Below are positions 25,984 through 34,934 of a DNA stretch of 64,000 nt, piece after piece. The notes beneath the pieces are model-generated. The model saw nothing but the letters and a program-made list of their open reading frames with translations, made no database searches and was not told the DNA's origin. Numbering within the stretch: the stretch's first letter is position 1; every line of letters starts with the position of its first letter. The translations under genes were made by a program, and so were the position numbers. The stretch spans positions 124,001 to 188,000 of the forward strand of contig JAHHIE010000005.1 in the NCBI GenBank assembly GCA_019358945.1. Reading direction: 5' to 3'. This stretch comes from Stenomitos rutilans HA7619-LM2. Its GTDB lineage: Bacteria; Cyanobacteriota; Cyanobacteriia; Leptolyngbyales; Leptolyngbyaceae.

Positions 25984-26421
25984 TCAACCACGCAGGCGAA
26001 GCAATTCTTGCGGCGATGCCAAAAGCTTGATCTTTGCCAGCAGAAGCTTGTTTTCAGTATTCAGAATAAACTGCCAGGAGACATTAACTGAAAAAAGCGG
26101 CGTTTGCACCTTACCTGTCACGTTCACTTCCTTACAGCCGTCGTTTAGTAATTGCACAACACCCTGCTGCGGTTGAAGCGTAAAATCTTTTGCTTCGGTT
26201 TGTAGAAAAGCTACGATCGCGTCTGCTCCCACCACAGGCCGTTCGAAAGGCGGCTGCATGGCTCCATCAGTCGCAAAAAGCTGACCCGTGGCCTCAAAAT
26301 CCCCTTGGTTAAGTGTTTCAAAATAACGCAAAACGATCGGTTCGCTCATACCCACGATCGCTAACGTGGCAGACATCGGTTGTGCTGAAGCACTGGGTGA
26401 AATCACACTTTCTATGGTCAT
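25984..26421 (-). CDS. OCP C-terminal-domain homolog (CTDH), NTF2-like fold
   Basis: The 145-residue protein matches the NTF2-like C-terminal domain of the orange carotenoid protein. Landmarks are MQPPFERPVVGADAIVAFL, VTGKVQTPLFSVNVSWQF and the C-terminal LLASPQELL. Stand-alone homologs bind a ketocarotenoid as dimers and pass it to helical carotenoid proteins or scavenge singlet oxygen. A Cys (96) is present in the DGCKEV loop. No full OCP and no helical carotenoid protein gene is in the window. It probably shares a transcript with the peptidase C15-like gene. Confidence 0.85.
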   Translation of the reverse strand: MTIESVISPSASAQPMSATLAIVGMSEPIVLRYFETLNQGDFEATGQLFATDGAMQPPFERPVVGADAIVAFLQTEAKDFTLQPQQGVVQLLNDGCKEVNVTGKVQTPLFSVNVSWQFILNTENKLLLAKIKLLASPQELLRLRG

Positions 26422-26770
26422 GACAGGTAGGGCGATCGCGGCAGAAGATTGATCGTCAGCATACGCAGAAAACCAACGAGGAGCATGTCTCTTCAGAAAG
26501 ATTCCACCGTTAATGGCAGAAACTTCCGCTGTTCAGAAAGCGATCGCTTAAGGAGATTGGTTCAGTCATAAGGTTGGTATTGATGTCGTTCACTCACCTT
26601 AACTGAAGGAGATATTAGTTCGGGGACAGCGGTTTATTTTGCAGCAAAGTGTTTTATTCAGCTTGATTGGGAATATTCAACAAAGCCAGCCGTGCGGTAG
26701 GCAAAGGCATTTCTGGTCAAAATATTACTCGATACCAGCGATCGGGCTTTTTCATTAGGGACAGATTGGT
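26422..26770. other. Intergenic stretch, nothing recognised
   Basis: This gap lies between the divergent CTDH gene and a small membrane-protein gene. I see a few HIP1-like sites and A/T-rich runs, and no repeat, operator or RNA structure. Confidence 0.5.
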
Positions 26771-27004
26771 ATGGCGAAAAAGCAGGGGTCGTCGGTTCTG
26801 CTCACCTTACTAGGACTGGCTGGAGGCTTCATCGCAGGCCCAATACTAGTTCTTTCAATGATGTCGTCAGCCTCAAGGTCTGGTCATCCAGTCGGATACG
26901 AAGGCATTTTTTACTTGATGGTCAGTCCTTTTGCCGGAGCGGTAGCAGGCGGTGTCCTCAGCAATCTTTTGCAAAAGGGCAGAGACTTTGAAGATCTTGA
27001 GTAA
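26771..27004 (+). CDS. Small membrane protein of unknown function
   Basis: The 77-residue protein has two hydrophobic segments (about 9-32 and 44-65), a basic N-terminus and an acidic end. No family is recognised. The open frame is bounded closely by neighbours (ten bases before the converging SLH gene), which mildly supports it being real. Confidence 0.5.
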   Translation: MAKKQGSSVLLTLLGLAGGFIAGPILVLSMMSSASRSGHPVGYEGIFYLMVSPFAGAVAGGVLSNLLQKGRDFEDLE

Positions 27005-27014
27005 ATAGCAAATG

Positions 27015-28460
27015 CTACGGGTTAACAGGCGCTGTAGGGACGACAAAGGAACCGTTATTCGGCGATGGCGAAGGTGTTGGGGTCGGAGAAGGCAGCGGAG
27101 TCGGTGATGGGGTCGGAGTTGGTTCTGGCGTGGGAGTTGGGGTTGGGGTCGGCGATGGGGTTGGCGTTGGGGTCGGGGAGGGTATTGGCGTCGGACTTGG
27201 CGATGGGGTTGGAGTCGGAGTCGGACTCGGAGAAGGTATCAGAGAAGGGGATGGCGTTGGCGATGGAGTGGATGAGGGTGAGGGTGCTTGAGAATCGCTA
27301 ACCACAACATAGGGCGATGGAATGGCTGGCAGTTGTCCAGCATCTACCAATGCCTGATAAACAAAAGCAGCGACCTCAGCCCTTGTAGCTGGGCGGGTTG
27401 GGTTTAAAATTTTCACGCGTGGGTAATTGATTACTAGCCGACGATCGGTTGCCGCCGCGATCGCCCCACTGGCCCAATCAGGAATTTGCGCCGCATCTTG
27501 ATAAAACGATAGCGAATCGGTGCTGGTGCTGCTAAGCTTTAGCCCACTAGCCAGCGAAACCAGCGCTTCCAAGCGAGGAATTTGTTGATTCGGTTTAAAG
27601 GTGGTATCTGGGTAGCCTGACATAAAGCCTTTTTGATAGGCCGTTTGAATGGCCTCAGCCCCCCAGAAGCTGGGTTGGATATCCTTAAACGTGAGACTTT
27701 CACGCTGGGCAGATAACGACGCAAAGGCTTTGCTCACGATCGCGGCAAACTGAACGCGCGTCACAGGGTCATCTGGGCGAAAGGTGCCATCTTCAAAACC
27801 GCTAATGATTTTTTGAGCAGCCAGCGCATCAATATAATTCTTGGCCCAATTGGACTGAGTATCGACAAATGCCGTTAGTTGAATGCTGGGGGGTGCTGCA
27901 TCGTTGGTCAGGTAAACCATCCCCAACTCCTTTTGACCATCAGTTCGTTTGGTTAAGCGCCAACCAGGAGACAAGTTAATTTTGATGAACTGCCCAGCAG
28001 GAGGCAGCCCATTTGCTCTCCCGACCTCAATGCGAAGCGCATCACGATCGGCCAGGTTAGGGGAGGCAATCAGAACCAAGTCATTAGCTTGTTTGACAAG
28101 GCTGAGTTGCAGCAGCAGCCCAAAGTCTCGATTCGCCATGCGGACAGAATAGCCATTGCTGTCTGTACTGCGTCCGCAAACGCCTGTAAAGTCGAACTTC
28201 AGCAGGAGTGGATCGACAATTGTGGGATTAGAGCCGCTCTCGCTCCAGCAAGGGCGCTGATCAGAAATTTGCTCCAGAATGAGCAGTTGATAGTCACTGG
28301 CATTAAACGGCGATGCAACCACAACAAATCTGCTTTGATCAACCTCTTTGGCGCTAAAGACCGCCGCGATCGCATTCTTTGTAAGAGGCAATAGGCTCAC
28401 TGAGGCGATGCCTAAAGCGGCGGCTAGAGATGCGAGGCGAAATGGTACAAACGCTGTCAT
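27015..28460 (-). CDS. Secreted DUF3747/SLH-domain protein with a Pro-Thr-rich tail
   Basis: The protein of 481 residues has a signal peptide (about 1-32), a DUF3747 domain ([20 protein letters not shown] to the region near GWRLTKRT), three S-layer-homology domains ([56 protein letters not shown] as landmarks), and a C-terminal tail of about 120 residues made of SPTPTP repeats. SLH domains tether proteins to the cell wall or outer envelope. The tail probably forms an extended, possibly glycosylated spacer. The ATG at 28458-28460 gives the signal peptide; the upstream 37 residues are rejected. Confidence 0.88.
   Translation of the reverse strand: MTAFVPFRLASLAAALGIASVSLLPLTKNAIAAVFSAKEVDQSRFVVVASPFNASDYQLLILEQISDQRPCWSESGSNPTIVDPLLLKFDFTGVCGRSTDSNGYSVRMANRDFGLLLQLSLVKQANDLVLIASPNLADRDALRIEVGRANGLPPAGQFIKINLSPGWRLTKRTDGQKELGMVYLTNDAAPPSIQLTAFVDTQSNWAKNYIDALAAQKIISGFEDGTFRPDDPVTRVQFAAIVSKAFASLSAQRESLTFKDIQPSFWGAEAIQTAYQKGFMSGYPDTTFKPNQQIPRLEALVSLASGLKLSSTSTDSLSFYQDAAQIPDWASGAIAAATDRRLVINYPRVKILNPTRPATRAEVAAFVYQALVDAGQLPAIPSPYVVVSDSQAPSPSSTPSPTPSPSLIPSPSPTPTPTPSPSPTPIPSPTPTPTPSPTPTPTPTPEPTPTPSPTPLPSPTPTPSPSPNNGSFVVPTAPVNP
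27066..27275. repeat. Pro-Thr/Ser codon repeat tract
   Basis: Short in-frame repeats of GGCGTTGGGGTCGGA-like words encode the SPTPTP tail on the minus strand. They also create an artificial open frame on the plus strand. Copy number probably varies between strains. Confidence 0.7.
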
Positions 28461-29235
28461 ATAAGTAACCCTGTGTGCGTAAACGTATGAGAGGCAAGAA
28501 CGATTCGATCGCTTAACAGCATACCAATCGATGCCCTTAACGAACGTATTTTTAAGAGATAAGCTCAACAAAAAATCACTTCTTACTAAGCATAGAAGTA
28601 TGGGTCTTTAGCTCTTTTTCCTACAAGACTAGTCACGGATTTTTCCCTCTATCTAATGATAGAAAAAAGTAATTTAGAGTTAAGACACTATACATCGATT
28701 GACACAATTTCAAACACTAGATTAATGCTAATAAGAAGCTTGTCTTTCCAGGTACAGCAGTATGACTGCTAAACACTTAGAACAGTTCCAGCCGTTCCAA
28801 AACTCGCATAGGTTCTACGCGGCTAGTCGTTTTAGAGGCTGTTTTAAAGGGGATGGCTCAGAGCTAAAAGCTGTCAAGGCTTAGCAGACCCTACAGGAAG
28901 CAAGCTGTTGACGCAGGAAACCCACCGTCCATTTGGGTACCCGATCGCGAACCCATCCTGTAAACCATTAGGGCTATCAACTCAACAACCTTTTTAGCAT
29001 CAACAAAAGATTAAGAAATAAAACGAAAATTAAGGGATGTTAAAGAGGGCCTTGTGGTTGATGAATCGAGGTTAAACAAATTTTCTTCGTCTGGTGGTTT
29101 TAGATTAAGAAGTCGTTATGGCTCCCGCATTACCAACGTAAATTTTTCTACCAACTGCCGTAACTAGTGCTATGACCTGATGTAGTGATGTGCTCATACC
29201 AGTTTTGCGTCCAGTCCTGCATCAGAAGTTGCCCC
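28461..29235. other. Long intergenic stretch with possible RNA structure
   Basis: This 775-bp gap separates the divergent SLH and EndoU genes. Between about 28760 and 28960 there are several short pairings (GCAGT/ACTGC, AGCCG/CGGCT, GACG/CGTC, GGGTACCC) and a GCAGGAAACCC motif. I could not match it to 6S, RNase P, SRP or tmRNA signatures. No gene is evident. Confidence 0.35.
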
Positions 29236-30375
29236 ATGACTTTTTTCTCCAATCGAGTGACGATCGGATTCACAGGGTTAGCGATCGGGCTAACAACCGT
29301 TTGGCTCGTCAAAAATACTCAGGCCCAGGTACCGCCCGCTGGTACTTTTACAGCGACTCAAGCTTGCCCAGCGACTCAAGCCATCAACGGTAGAAATCCC
29401 GGCAACGTCAATTTAACCGTGGGCGTTCTCTATACGGCTGAAGGCTTTAATACACCACAACGACAGTTTGTGCGGTTAGAGGTGCCTGGAGCAACACCCG
29501 ATCGACGCTGGGTGCGTGCAACCTGTGGTGAGTTTCAGGCCAGCGACGGCAGCACAGTAACACCAACCGTGTCGCCCGTTGCATCGCCAACTCCAGAAAC
29601 CACCAACCAGGCCAACTCATCTCTACTACCGTTTTTTGATACAGAAAATAATCCTGTTGCAGTAGATTTTCCCCCAAATGCTCAGAAGGATATTTCGCCA
29701 CCGCCACCCGCGTTGGAAGAGTTCGATCAACGCATTCTAGCCTTATGCGGAGCCGAGTTTGATGCACCTGTGAGTAGCAGCAAGTTTCGGCAATTAATGA
29801 CGTTTTACCCCGATGTGGTTCGCAAGCTCAAACAGGTGACTGACGGTGAACTGAAACCCAATCGTCGTTCCGACAACGAGTTTTTAGATGATTTAACCGC
29901 CATTTGGTTTGAGCAGAAGGGCTTTAAGCACATTTTCTGCGGAGAAAAGGATGGCAAGAGCATCGGTGGGTTGCATTTTGTCGGTCGCTATCTGGAGTTG
30001 CAGCAAAAGGGCATGGCAGGCCGCATTCTTCGCGCTGGCAATGGCAGAAAGGCAACGCAAGAAGTGGTCGATGGAGAAATCTACACCTTTGGGGTCGCGA
30101 TCGTGCAAAACAATCGAGTGATTGCAGACAATCCTGTCAAAGGCTACCCCTACACCCTCAATGCCCAAGAAACGCTACTGGAAGGCACACGCGGGTTCAA
30201 ACTGTTTAAGTCTACGTCCAGTGAATCCAGGGGCTGTTTGCTGACAGTCGCAATACCAGGTACCACCCCATATCAGGCTGTGTTCGTCAAAAAAGCGGGC
30301 GCGATTCGCACGTTTTACCCCGATGCTACGCCCGACAATGACCGTAATGGGCCATGTGACCAACCCTCTCTATAA
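29236..30375 (+). CDS. Exported EndoU-family nuclease
   Basis: The 379-residue protein has an N-terminal signal sequence (TIGFTGLAIGLTTVWLV, site near TQAQ), a Thr/Pro-rich region, and a C-terminal EndoU (XendoU) domain. The catalytic His residues are seen in KHIFCGE (His232) and GGLHFVGRYLE (His247), and a later Thr/Lys region (RGFKLFK) could supply the third catalytic residue. EndoU domains cleave RNA at uridylates and often occur as bacterial toxins. Export without an immunity gene beside it suggests an extracellular or periplasmic nuclease rather than a contact toxin. The PLD-family gene follows after five bases. Confidence 0.8.
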   Translation: MTFFSNRVTIGFTGLAIGLTTVWLVKNTQAQVPPAGTFTATQACPATQAINGRNPGNVNLTVGVLYTAEGFNTPQRQFVRLEVPGATPDRRWVRATCGEFQASDGSTVTPTVSPVASPTPETTNQANSSLLPFFDTENNPVAVDFPPNAQKDISPPPPALEEFDQRILALCGAEFDAPVSSSKFRQLMTFYPDVVRKLKQVTDGELKPNRRSDNEFLDDLTAIWFEQKGFKHIFCGEKDGKSIGGLHFVGRYLELQQKGMAGRILRAGNGRKATQEVVDGEIYTFGVAIVQNNRVIADNPVKGYPYTLNAQETLLEGTRGFKLFKSTSSESRGCLLTVAIPGTTPYQAVFVKKAGAIRTFYPDATPDNDRNGPCDQPSL

Positions 30376-30380
30376 AAGCC

Positions 30381-32015
30381 ATGCGAAAAAAAGAGACCAA
30401 TGGCGCGATCGCTGTCCAGGCGATCGCAGGCTCCTATGTTGTCCTTCTCGGTATTGATCTGGCAGAAGCGAGTAGTGCCGGGGCGCTGGGGTTTGCGATC
30501 GAGCGCATTGACCACACCGAAGATGAACGCTACTGGCTCAAAGGCTTCCGTACCTTTGAAGAAACCGATCCTAGCTTGCCTCCGGGCAGCCTTGTTTCAA
30601 CATTGGAACATCCCATTCAAGCGTTTCTCTGGGGCGATTTTACCGCCAAGCCGAACCATGACTACACGTATCGCGTGGTCGCGCTGCGCGGCAAACCCAA
30701 AAAGCTAGCACAAGGCGAAACGGTAACCGTCAGAATTGCCACAGAAGACGAGGCCGTGGGCAGTCATACGGTGTACTTTAATCGGGGTGTGGCAGGTTCG
30801 CAGGCGTATGCCCGCAAGTTCAACAATTTGCCACCTGACAAGGTGCCCAAAGGTCGAGCGTGGGCATGGCTATCGCGTGGACTAGTGGAAGCACTGCTGG
30901 CATTTATCAAGCAGGCGCAGGGAAGCCAGTACGAATTGCGGGCAGCGCTGTATGAGTTTCAGTACTTGCCTGTGCTGGAGGCTTTTGAAACTGCTCAAAA
31001 AACGGGAGCCGCCGTTAAAATCATTTTCGATGCCAAGCCGAACGGACAGAACTATCCCAATCAGGCCAACCGGGAGGCGATCGCCACTGCCAAAATTGAA
31101 TCCCTTACCCTTCCTCGCGAAACCAACCCCAGTTACATCGCTCACAACAAATTCATTGTATTGCTCAAAGACGGTGAGCCCATTCAAGTTTGGACAGGCT
31201 CCACCAACATTACAGATGGCGGTATTTTTGGGCATTCCAACGTAGGCCATATTGTGCGTGATCCGGCAGTTGCAGCCAGTTACCTCGACTATTGGGAGCA
31301 ACTGAGCCACGATCCGACGGCAGCCAAACTCCGTCCCTTCAATGAACAACACACGCCTGTTCCAACCGACGTACCACTAGCGGGAACAACGACTATCTTC
31401 AGTCCCCGTCCTTCGCTGAAAGCACTGGAGTGGTACGTCGATCGCATGGAAGCAACCCATACGGCGGTGTTTCTCACCGCTGCCTTTGGTGTCAATGATC
31501 TGCTAGCAGCGGTCTTAGCCAAGGATAATGATTACCTGCGCTACGTATTGCTAGAGAAAGAAGGCGGCAACATTGAAACGCTACGACGCGATCCAGATAC
31601 ACGCATTGCCGTCGGTGCGGTCAAAAAAGGCGGTACCTTCGATCGCTTCTTGCAAGAAAAGACGACTAATCTCAACACCCATGTTCGGTACATTCATACC
31701 AAGTACATGCTGATTGATCCCCTGAGTGACGATCCGATCGTCATCACAGGTTCCGCCAACTTCAGCGATGCTTCGACCAAAAACAACGACGAAAATATGC
31801 TGGTCATCCGGGGCGATCGACGCGTGGCCGATATTTATCTAGGCGAATTCATGCGGCTGTTTAACCACTACTACGCCCGCTACGTCACCACTCTCCAAAA
31901 TGCAGCACCCAACGAGGCGCGATCGGTGTTCCTCAAACCCGATGATTCCTGGCTCAAGGGCTATTACGAAGCAGGCTCACCCAAGCAAAAAGAGCGTCTT
32001 TATTTTGCGAATTGA
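30381..32015 (+). CDS. Phospholipase D-family protein with two HKD motifs
   Basis: The 544-residue protein has two PLD motifs: HNKFIVLLKDG with downstream GSTNIT (His255, residues 255-285) and HTKYMLIDP with GSANFS (His439, residues 439-465). Two HKD halves make one active site that can hydrolyse phospholipids or nucleic acids. The N-terminal 120 residues are fibronectin-like beta strands. No signal peptide is visible. It begins five bases after the EndoU gene and so shares its transcript. The GSxN partner motifs suggest the nuclease/endonuclease branch, but the substrate is unproven. Confidence 0.85.
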   Translation: MRKKETNGAIAVQAIAGSYVVLLGIDLAEASSAGALGFAIERIDHTEDERYWLKGFRTFEETDPSLPPGSLVSTLEHPIQAFLWGDFTAKPNHDYTYRVVALRGKPKKLAQGETVTVRIATEDEAVGSHTVYFNRGVAGSQAYARKFNNLPPDKVPKGRAWAWLSRGLVEALLAFIKQAQGSQYELRAALYEFQYLPVLEAFETAQKTGAAVKIIFDAKPNGQNYPNQANREAIATAKIESLTLPRETNPSYIAHNKFIVLLKDGEPIQVWTGSTNITDGGIFGHSNVGHIVRDPAVAASYLDYWEQLSHDPTAAKLRPFNEQHTPVPTDVPLAGTTTIFSPRPSLKALEWYVDRMEATHTAVFLTAAFGVNDLLAAVLAKDNDYLRYVLLEKEGGNIETLRRDPDTRIAVGAVKKGGTFDRFLQEKTTNLNTHVRYIHTKYMLIDPLSDDPIVITGSANFSDASTKNNDENMLVIRGDRRVADIYLGEFMRLFNHYYARYVTTLQNAAPNEARSVFLKPDDSWLKGYYEAGSPKQKERLYFAN

Positions 32016-32030
32016 GGCAGTTCTATAAGA

Positions 32031-32120
32031 AGGCAGGGAAGCAGAGGAAGCAGGGGAGGCAGGAGGAGCAAGGGAAGCAAGGGAAGCAGGAGGCAGGGGA
32101 AGCAGAGGAGGCAGGGGGGC
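32031..32120. repeat. G/A-rich minisatellite (GGCAGG/GAAGCAG)
   Basis: Irregular repeats of GCAGGGGAAGCAGAGGAGGCA-like words, about 90 bp long, follow the PLD gene. The period varies between seven and nine bases. They lie outside any gene. Confidence 0.7.
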
Positions 32121-32145
32121 AATTCGCAACTCAAAACCTCTACGC

Positions 32146-32173
32146 TGACGGCTGATAGCTGAGCGCTAACCGC
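32146..32173. repeat. Heptanucleotide repeats (TGAYVGC type)
   Basis: Four tandem heptamers (TGACGGC, TGATAGC, TGAGCGC, TAACCGC) belong to the same family as the arrays at 38981-39035 and 39074-39110. AAAACTC heptamers follow near 32183-32198. Confidence 0.7.
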
Positions 32174-32211
32174 TTAATCACCTCAAAACTCAAAACTCTC
32201 CTTCGCCCCTC

Positions 32212-32313
32212 ATACCAATTTGAATTGAAAATACGACACATCCTGTAGGGGCAAGGCATTGCCTTGCCCCTACCCACCGATTGATCTGTAACCGTCATTC
32301 TTTAAATCGATAT
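32212..32313. mobile_element. 102-bp MITE-like palindromic element, copy 2
   Basis: This copy is inverted relative to 4506-4607 and matches it over the whole 102 bp with about three substitutions. It begins ATACCAATTTGAA and ends TTTAAATCGATAT, with the same GGGGCAAGGCATTGCC core. It lies in an intergenic patch already rich in tandem repeats. Confidence 0.75.
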
Positions 32314-32410
32314 CACTCCTCATTCCTCACTCCTTCCCCCTCCCCTAAGTTTGCTACGCTAATTAAGTTTGCTACGCTAATAAACATCGGCAGTAGACCA
32401 GGTGTTTGTC

Positions 32411-32905
32411 ATGTCTTCTGTTCAAGAGCCAGTCATTGCTTTACCAGACGCAGACGTGCTGCTGCCACCCTGCGATTTATACAGCGACGAGCCACCGTTG
32501 AAAGAAGACAGTAAAACACCTAACGTCATTATTGAAGTGCTTTCAGAAAGTAAAGCAGCGGTCGATCGAGGCTTAAAAAAACAGCTTTATCAGAATGTAC
32601 TTAAAATCTACGATTACTTTTGGTTCGATCCCGATAGCCTGGAATTTGCAGGCTTCTCACTGGTGAGCGGTCAATATTAATCGCTTCAGCCCAATGCTCA
32701 GGGGCAGCTTTGGAGCCAACAGCTACAATTGTTTCTGGGCCTTTACAATGATAAATTACGGTACTCCACGCCTGAGGGTCAACTGGTTCCCTCCCCGACT
32801 GAGGCCGCTTTGTCATCCCAGCAGCGCGCCGATCAAGAGTCTCAACGTACCGATCGCTTGGCCGCTAAATTGCGCGAACTCAACATTGATCCAGAGACTC
32901 TCTAA
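32411..32905 (+). pseudogene. Broken Uma2-family gene
   Basis: The frame encodes pieces of a Uma2 (DUF820) endonuclease-like protein, a family abundant in cyanobacteria. The segments NVIIEVLSESKAAVDRG and IYDYFWFDPDSLEFAGF are clear, and the family C-terminus (AAKLRELNIDPETL) is intact. A TAA at 32678-32680 stops the frame after SGQY, and homologous sequence continues in the same frame beyond it. The middle of the N-terminal domain, normally about 60 residues ahead of the VIIEVLSES strand, is also missing. Two lesions mark it as a pseudogene. No other transposon-like feature explains the deletion. Confidence 0.8.
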
Positions 32906-32919
32906 GCCTTCCTGCGATC

Positions 32920-32960
32920 GCCTCTATCCCTTATCCTTCATCCCTCATCCTTTACCCTTT
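32920..32960. repeat. Heptanucleotide repeats (ATCCTTC type)
   Basis: Tandem heptamers (ATCCCTT, ATCCTTC, ATCCCTC, ATCCTTT) fill the space just before the SWIM gene start, where a ribosome site would lie. Confidence 0.6.
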
Positions 32961-32962
32961 CC

Positions 32963-33826
32963 ATGTCCGACCCCTACTCTCAACCAAACCGCGAATGGTG
33001 GGCACAGCGCTGGATTGACGTGTTGGAATCCTTCGGCTGGGTACGGCGCTTGGCACGTGCTCGCACGTATGCTCGCGAAGGCAACGTCCTCAATATTGAC
33101 TTTAAAGGTTCAAAAGTTACGGCTAGAGTGCAAGGCACGGCACCAGACCCTTATAAGGTGTCTCTTTCGCTTGACCCGTTTGGGGATGATCAATGGAGCT
33201 ATGTCATTGAATCGATGGCGCAACAGGCGATTTTTTCAGCAAAGTTGCTGGCGGGGGAGATGCCCCAAAACATTGAAGAGGTCTTTACTGCAAACGGGTT
33301 GAGTCTGTTTCCGTTTACCAAGTTTGATATTCACAGCAAATGTTCCTGCCCCGATCCAGCAAACCCGTGTAAGCACATTGGGGCTGTGTATTATTTGTTG
33401 GGCGATCGCTTTAGCGAAGATCCCTTTGTACTGTTTCAGCTCAGGGGGCGCACAAAAGAACAAATCATCGAAGCGTTACGCCAGATTCGAAGCGCAGGCA
33501 ATGCAGACAACGGCAGCACTCAGGATGAAAGCCTAACCACCTCAAGAGCGACCGAGCAAAGCCAAACTACCGCGCCTTTAGCTATTGATCGCTTCTGGGA
33601 CTACTCAGAGCAGCTTGAGTCGTCGCTGGTTGTCATCGCGCCTCCACCCAGCAGCGAGACAGTGCTGGATGTGCTTGGACCCATACTGCTGAAGATTGAA
33701 GCCAATGCAGAGGCCGCGATCGCGCAAGCTGAAACTCAGGCAACAGCAGCATACCTTAAAACCGTTTACCAAGCTGTCAGTCAACAAGCGCTTCTGACTG
33801 CCATGAATACAGAAGGCGCAACCTGA
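32963..33826 (+). CDS. SWIM zinc-finger protein
   Basis: The 287-residue protein has the SWIM motif CxCx(n)CxH in CSCPDPANPCKHIGAVYY (about residues 127-144). SWIM proteins of this type are usually encoded with or act alongside SNF2-family helicases and bind DNA or protein. The N-terminal part (WWAQRWIDVLESFGW) is the usual leader of this family. The C-terminal third is acidic and helical. No helicase gene is adjacent in the window. The start ATG lies directly after a heptamer array. Confidence 0.88.
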   Translation: MSDPYSQPNREWWAQRWIDVLESFGWVRRLARARTYAREGNVLNIDFKGSKVTARVQGTAPDPYKVSLSLDPFGDDQWSYVIESMAQQAIFSAKLLAGEMPQNIEEVFTANGLSLFPFTKFDIHSKCSCPDPANPCKHIGAVYYLLGDRFSEDPFVLFQLRGRTKEQIIEALRQIRSAGNADNGSTQDESLTTSRATEQSQTTAPLAIDRFWDYSEQLESSLVVIAPPPSSETVLDVLGPILLKIEANAEAAIAQAETQATAAYLKTVYQAVSQQALLTAMNTEGAT

Positions 33827-33869
33827 AGACCGTACAATCCAGAGCATTCCCAAACGCATCAATCGCGCG

Positions 33870-34562
33870 TCAGGTACGAGTCAGCGTTGAGTCTGTTGGA
33901 ATACAAAGCAAGTTGTCTCCCTGGGTACGAATCATGCCACGCTGGCGAAGTTTACCCATGAGACGAGTCACGGTGACACGGGTAGAGCCGATCGCGCTAC
34001 CAATCTGAGCGTGGGTGAGTGGAAATGGCAAGCAATAGCCTTGCTCCGTTGGTTCGCCATACTCTTCGATGAGCAGCGTCAGAAAACCAAGTAAGCGATC
34101 GATCGTTCGCCGCTGCCCTAGTGTGCTGAGCCAGAGAAGCTTACGCTGATGCTGGTAGCGAAACGCATCCAAAACCTCTCGACGAAAATGGGGCCAGTTA
34201 TCCAAATCATGCCAGTACATCCAAAGCACAGAGGTCTGATCGACGTGGGCATAACTTTGCAGGGTAAAGGGCGACTGAGCCACAATTTCAAAGGGTTGCC
34301 CTGCGCCAACAAATCCTAAGAAAGCTTCTTCGGGGCTAATGCGTGGCAAACGCGATGAACTGCTGCCAGTAGCATTCACCTGTGCGCTACCGACTAAGCG
34401 AACAGCACCACGTTGAACCAAATAGACAAGCCCAGGTCTAGTGGGCAGCTTTTCGTCTTTAGCAAACGTGCGAACACGGTAATGCTCCTGAGACCAATCA
34501 ATAATTCGTTGCCAGGTTAGGAAAGGACGAGATGCCTCTGAATTAGATGTTACTGAGTACAT
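33870..34562 (-). CDS. Crp/Fnr-family regulator, NtcA/SyCRP2-like
   Basis: The protein of 230 residues has a cyclic-nucleotide-binding-fold domain (about 20-120), a long dimer helix and a winged helix whose recognition segment IGSTRVTVTRLMG is nearly that of NtcA and SyCRP1/2. The ATG at 34560-34562 gives the MYSVTSNSEASRPFLTW N-terminus I associate with cyanobacterial SyCRP2-like proteins; an upstream GTG would add 19 residues. The cyclic-nucleotide pocket lacks a clear arginine-containing PBC motif, so cAMP binding is doubtful. It is encoded 29 kb from the CRP-type operators of the small RNA units. Confidence 0.85.
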   Translation of the reverse strand: MYSVTSNSEASRPFLTWQRIIDWSQEHYRVRTFAKDEKLPTRPGLVYLVQRGAVRLVGSAQVNATGSSSSRLPRISPEEAFLGFVGAGQPFEIVAQSPFTLQSYAHVDQTSVLWMYWHDLDNWPHFRREVLDAFRYQHQRKLLWLSTLGQRRTIDRLLGFLTLLIEEYGEPTEQGYCLPFPLTHAQIGSAIGSTRVTVTRLMGKLRQRGMIRTQGDNLLCIPTDSTLTRT

Positions 34563-34934
34563 AGGCTGGAGGCTATAGGATTTGCTAGGGACAGCAGGGA
34601 AAACATGAAAAGCACTCACTGCGACTAGAACGCCAGACTCTAATCCTTAAGCTGAGATCTGAGCACTACGACAGAACGGTATGATTTAGTTTACCTTCAC
34701 ATCTCTCTCATGATCGTAGCAAGTACATTAGATACATTAATTAAACTAATCACGCTAGCTTTAGCGTTGCCGTAGTGAAGACGTTTCTGTGACGAACAGT
34801 ACCTCTAACAAAGCAACGTATCAACGCGCTCAATTTAAGTGTTCAACAGTCTACAGAACCGTCAGATGCGAATAGTGGCGACTTTAAGGAACAAAGCTTG
34901 ATCAGAACTGGCACAAAATAGGCCAGCTTTTGCA
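34563..34934. other. Divergent promoter region
   Basis: This gap between the Crp-like gene and the DALR gene is A/T-rich near 34690-34750 and should hold both promoters. I see no GTA-N8-TAC or TGTGA-N6-TCACA site and no repeat. Confidence 0.45.

Noticed and set aside
27065-27301. Open frame on the plus strand across the Pro-Thr tail
   Set aside because: It is the complement of codon repeats in the SLH gene and has only repeat-derived composition.
28760-28960. Possible 6S or other large RNA in the SLH-EndoU gap
   Set aside because: Short pairings exist, but no signature of 6S, RNase P, SRP or tmRNA could be matched, so it is reported only as intergenic.
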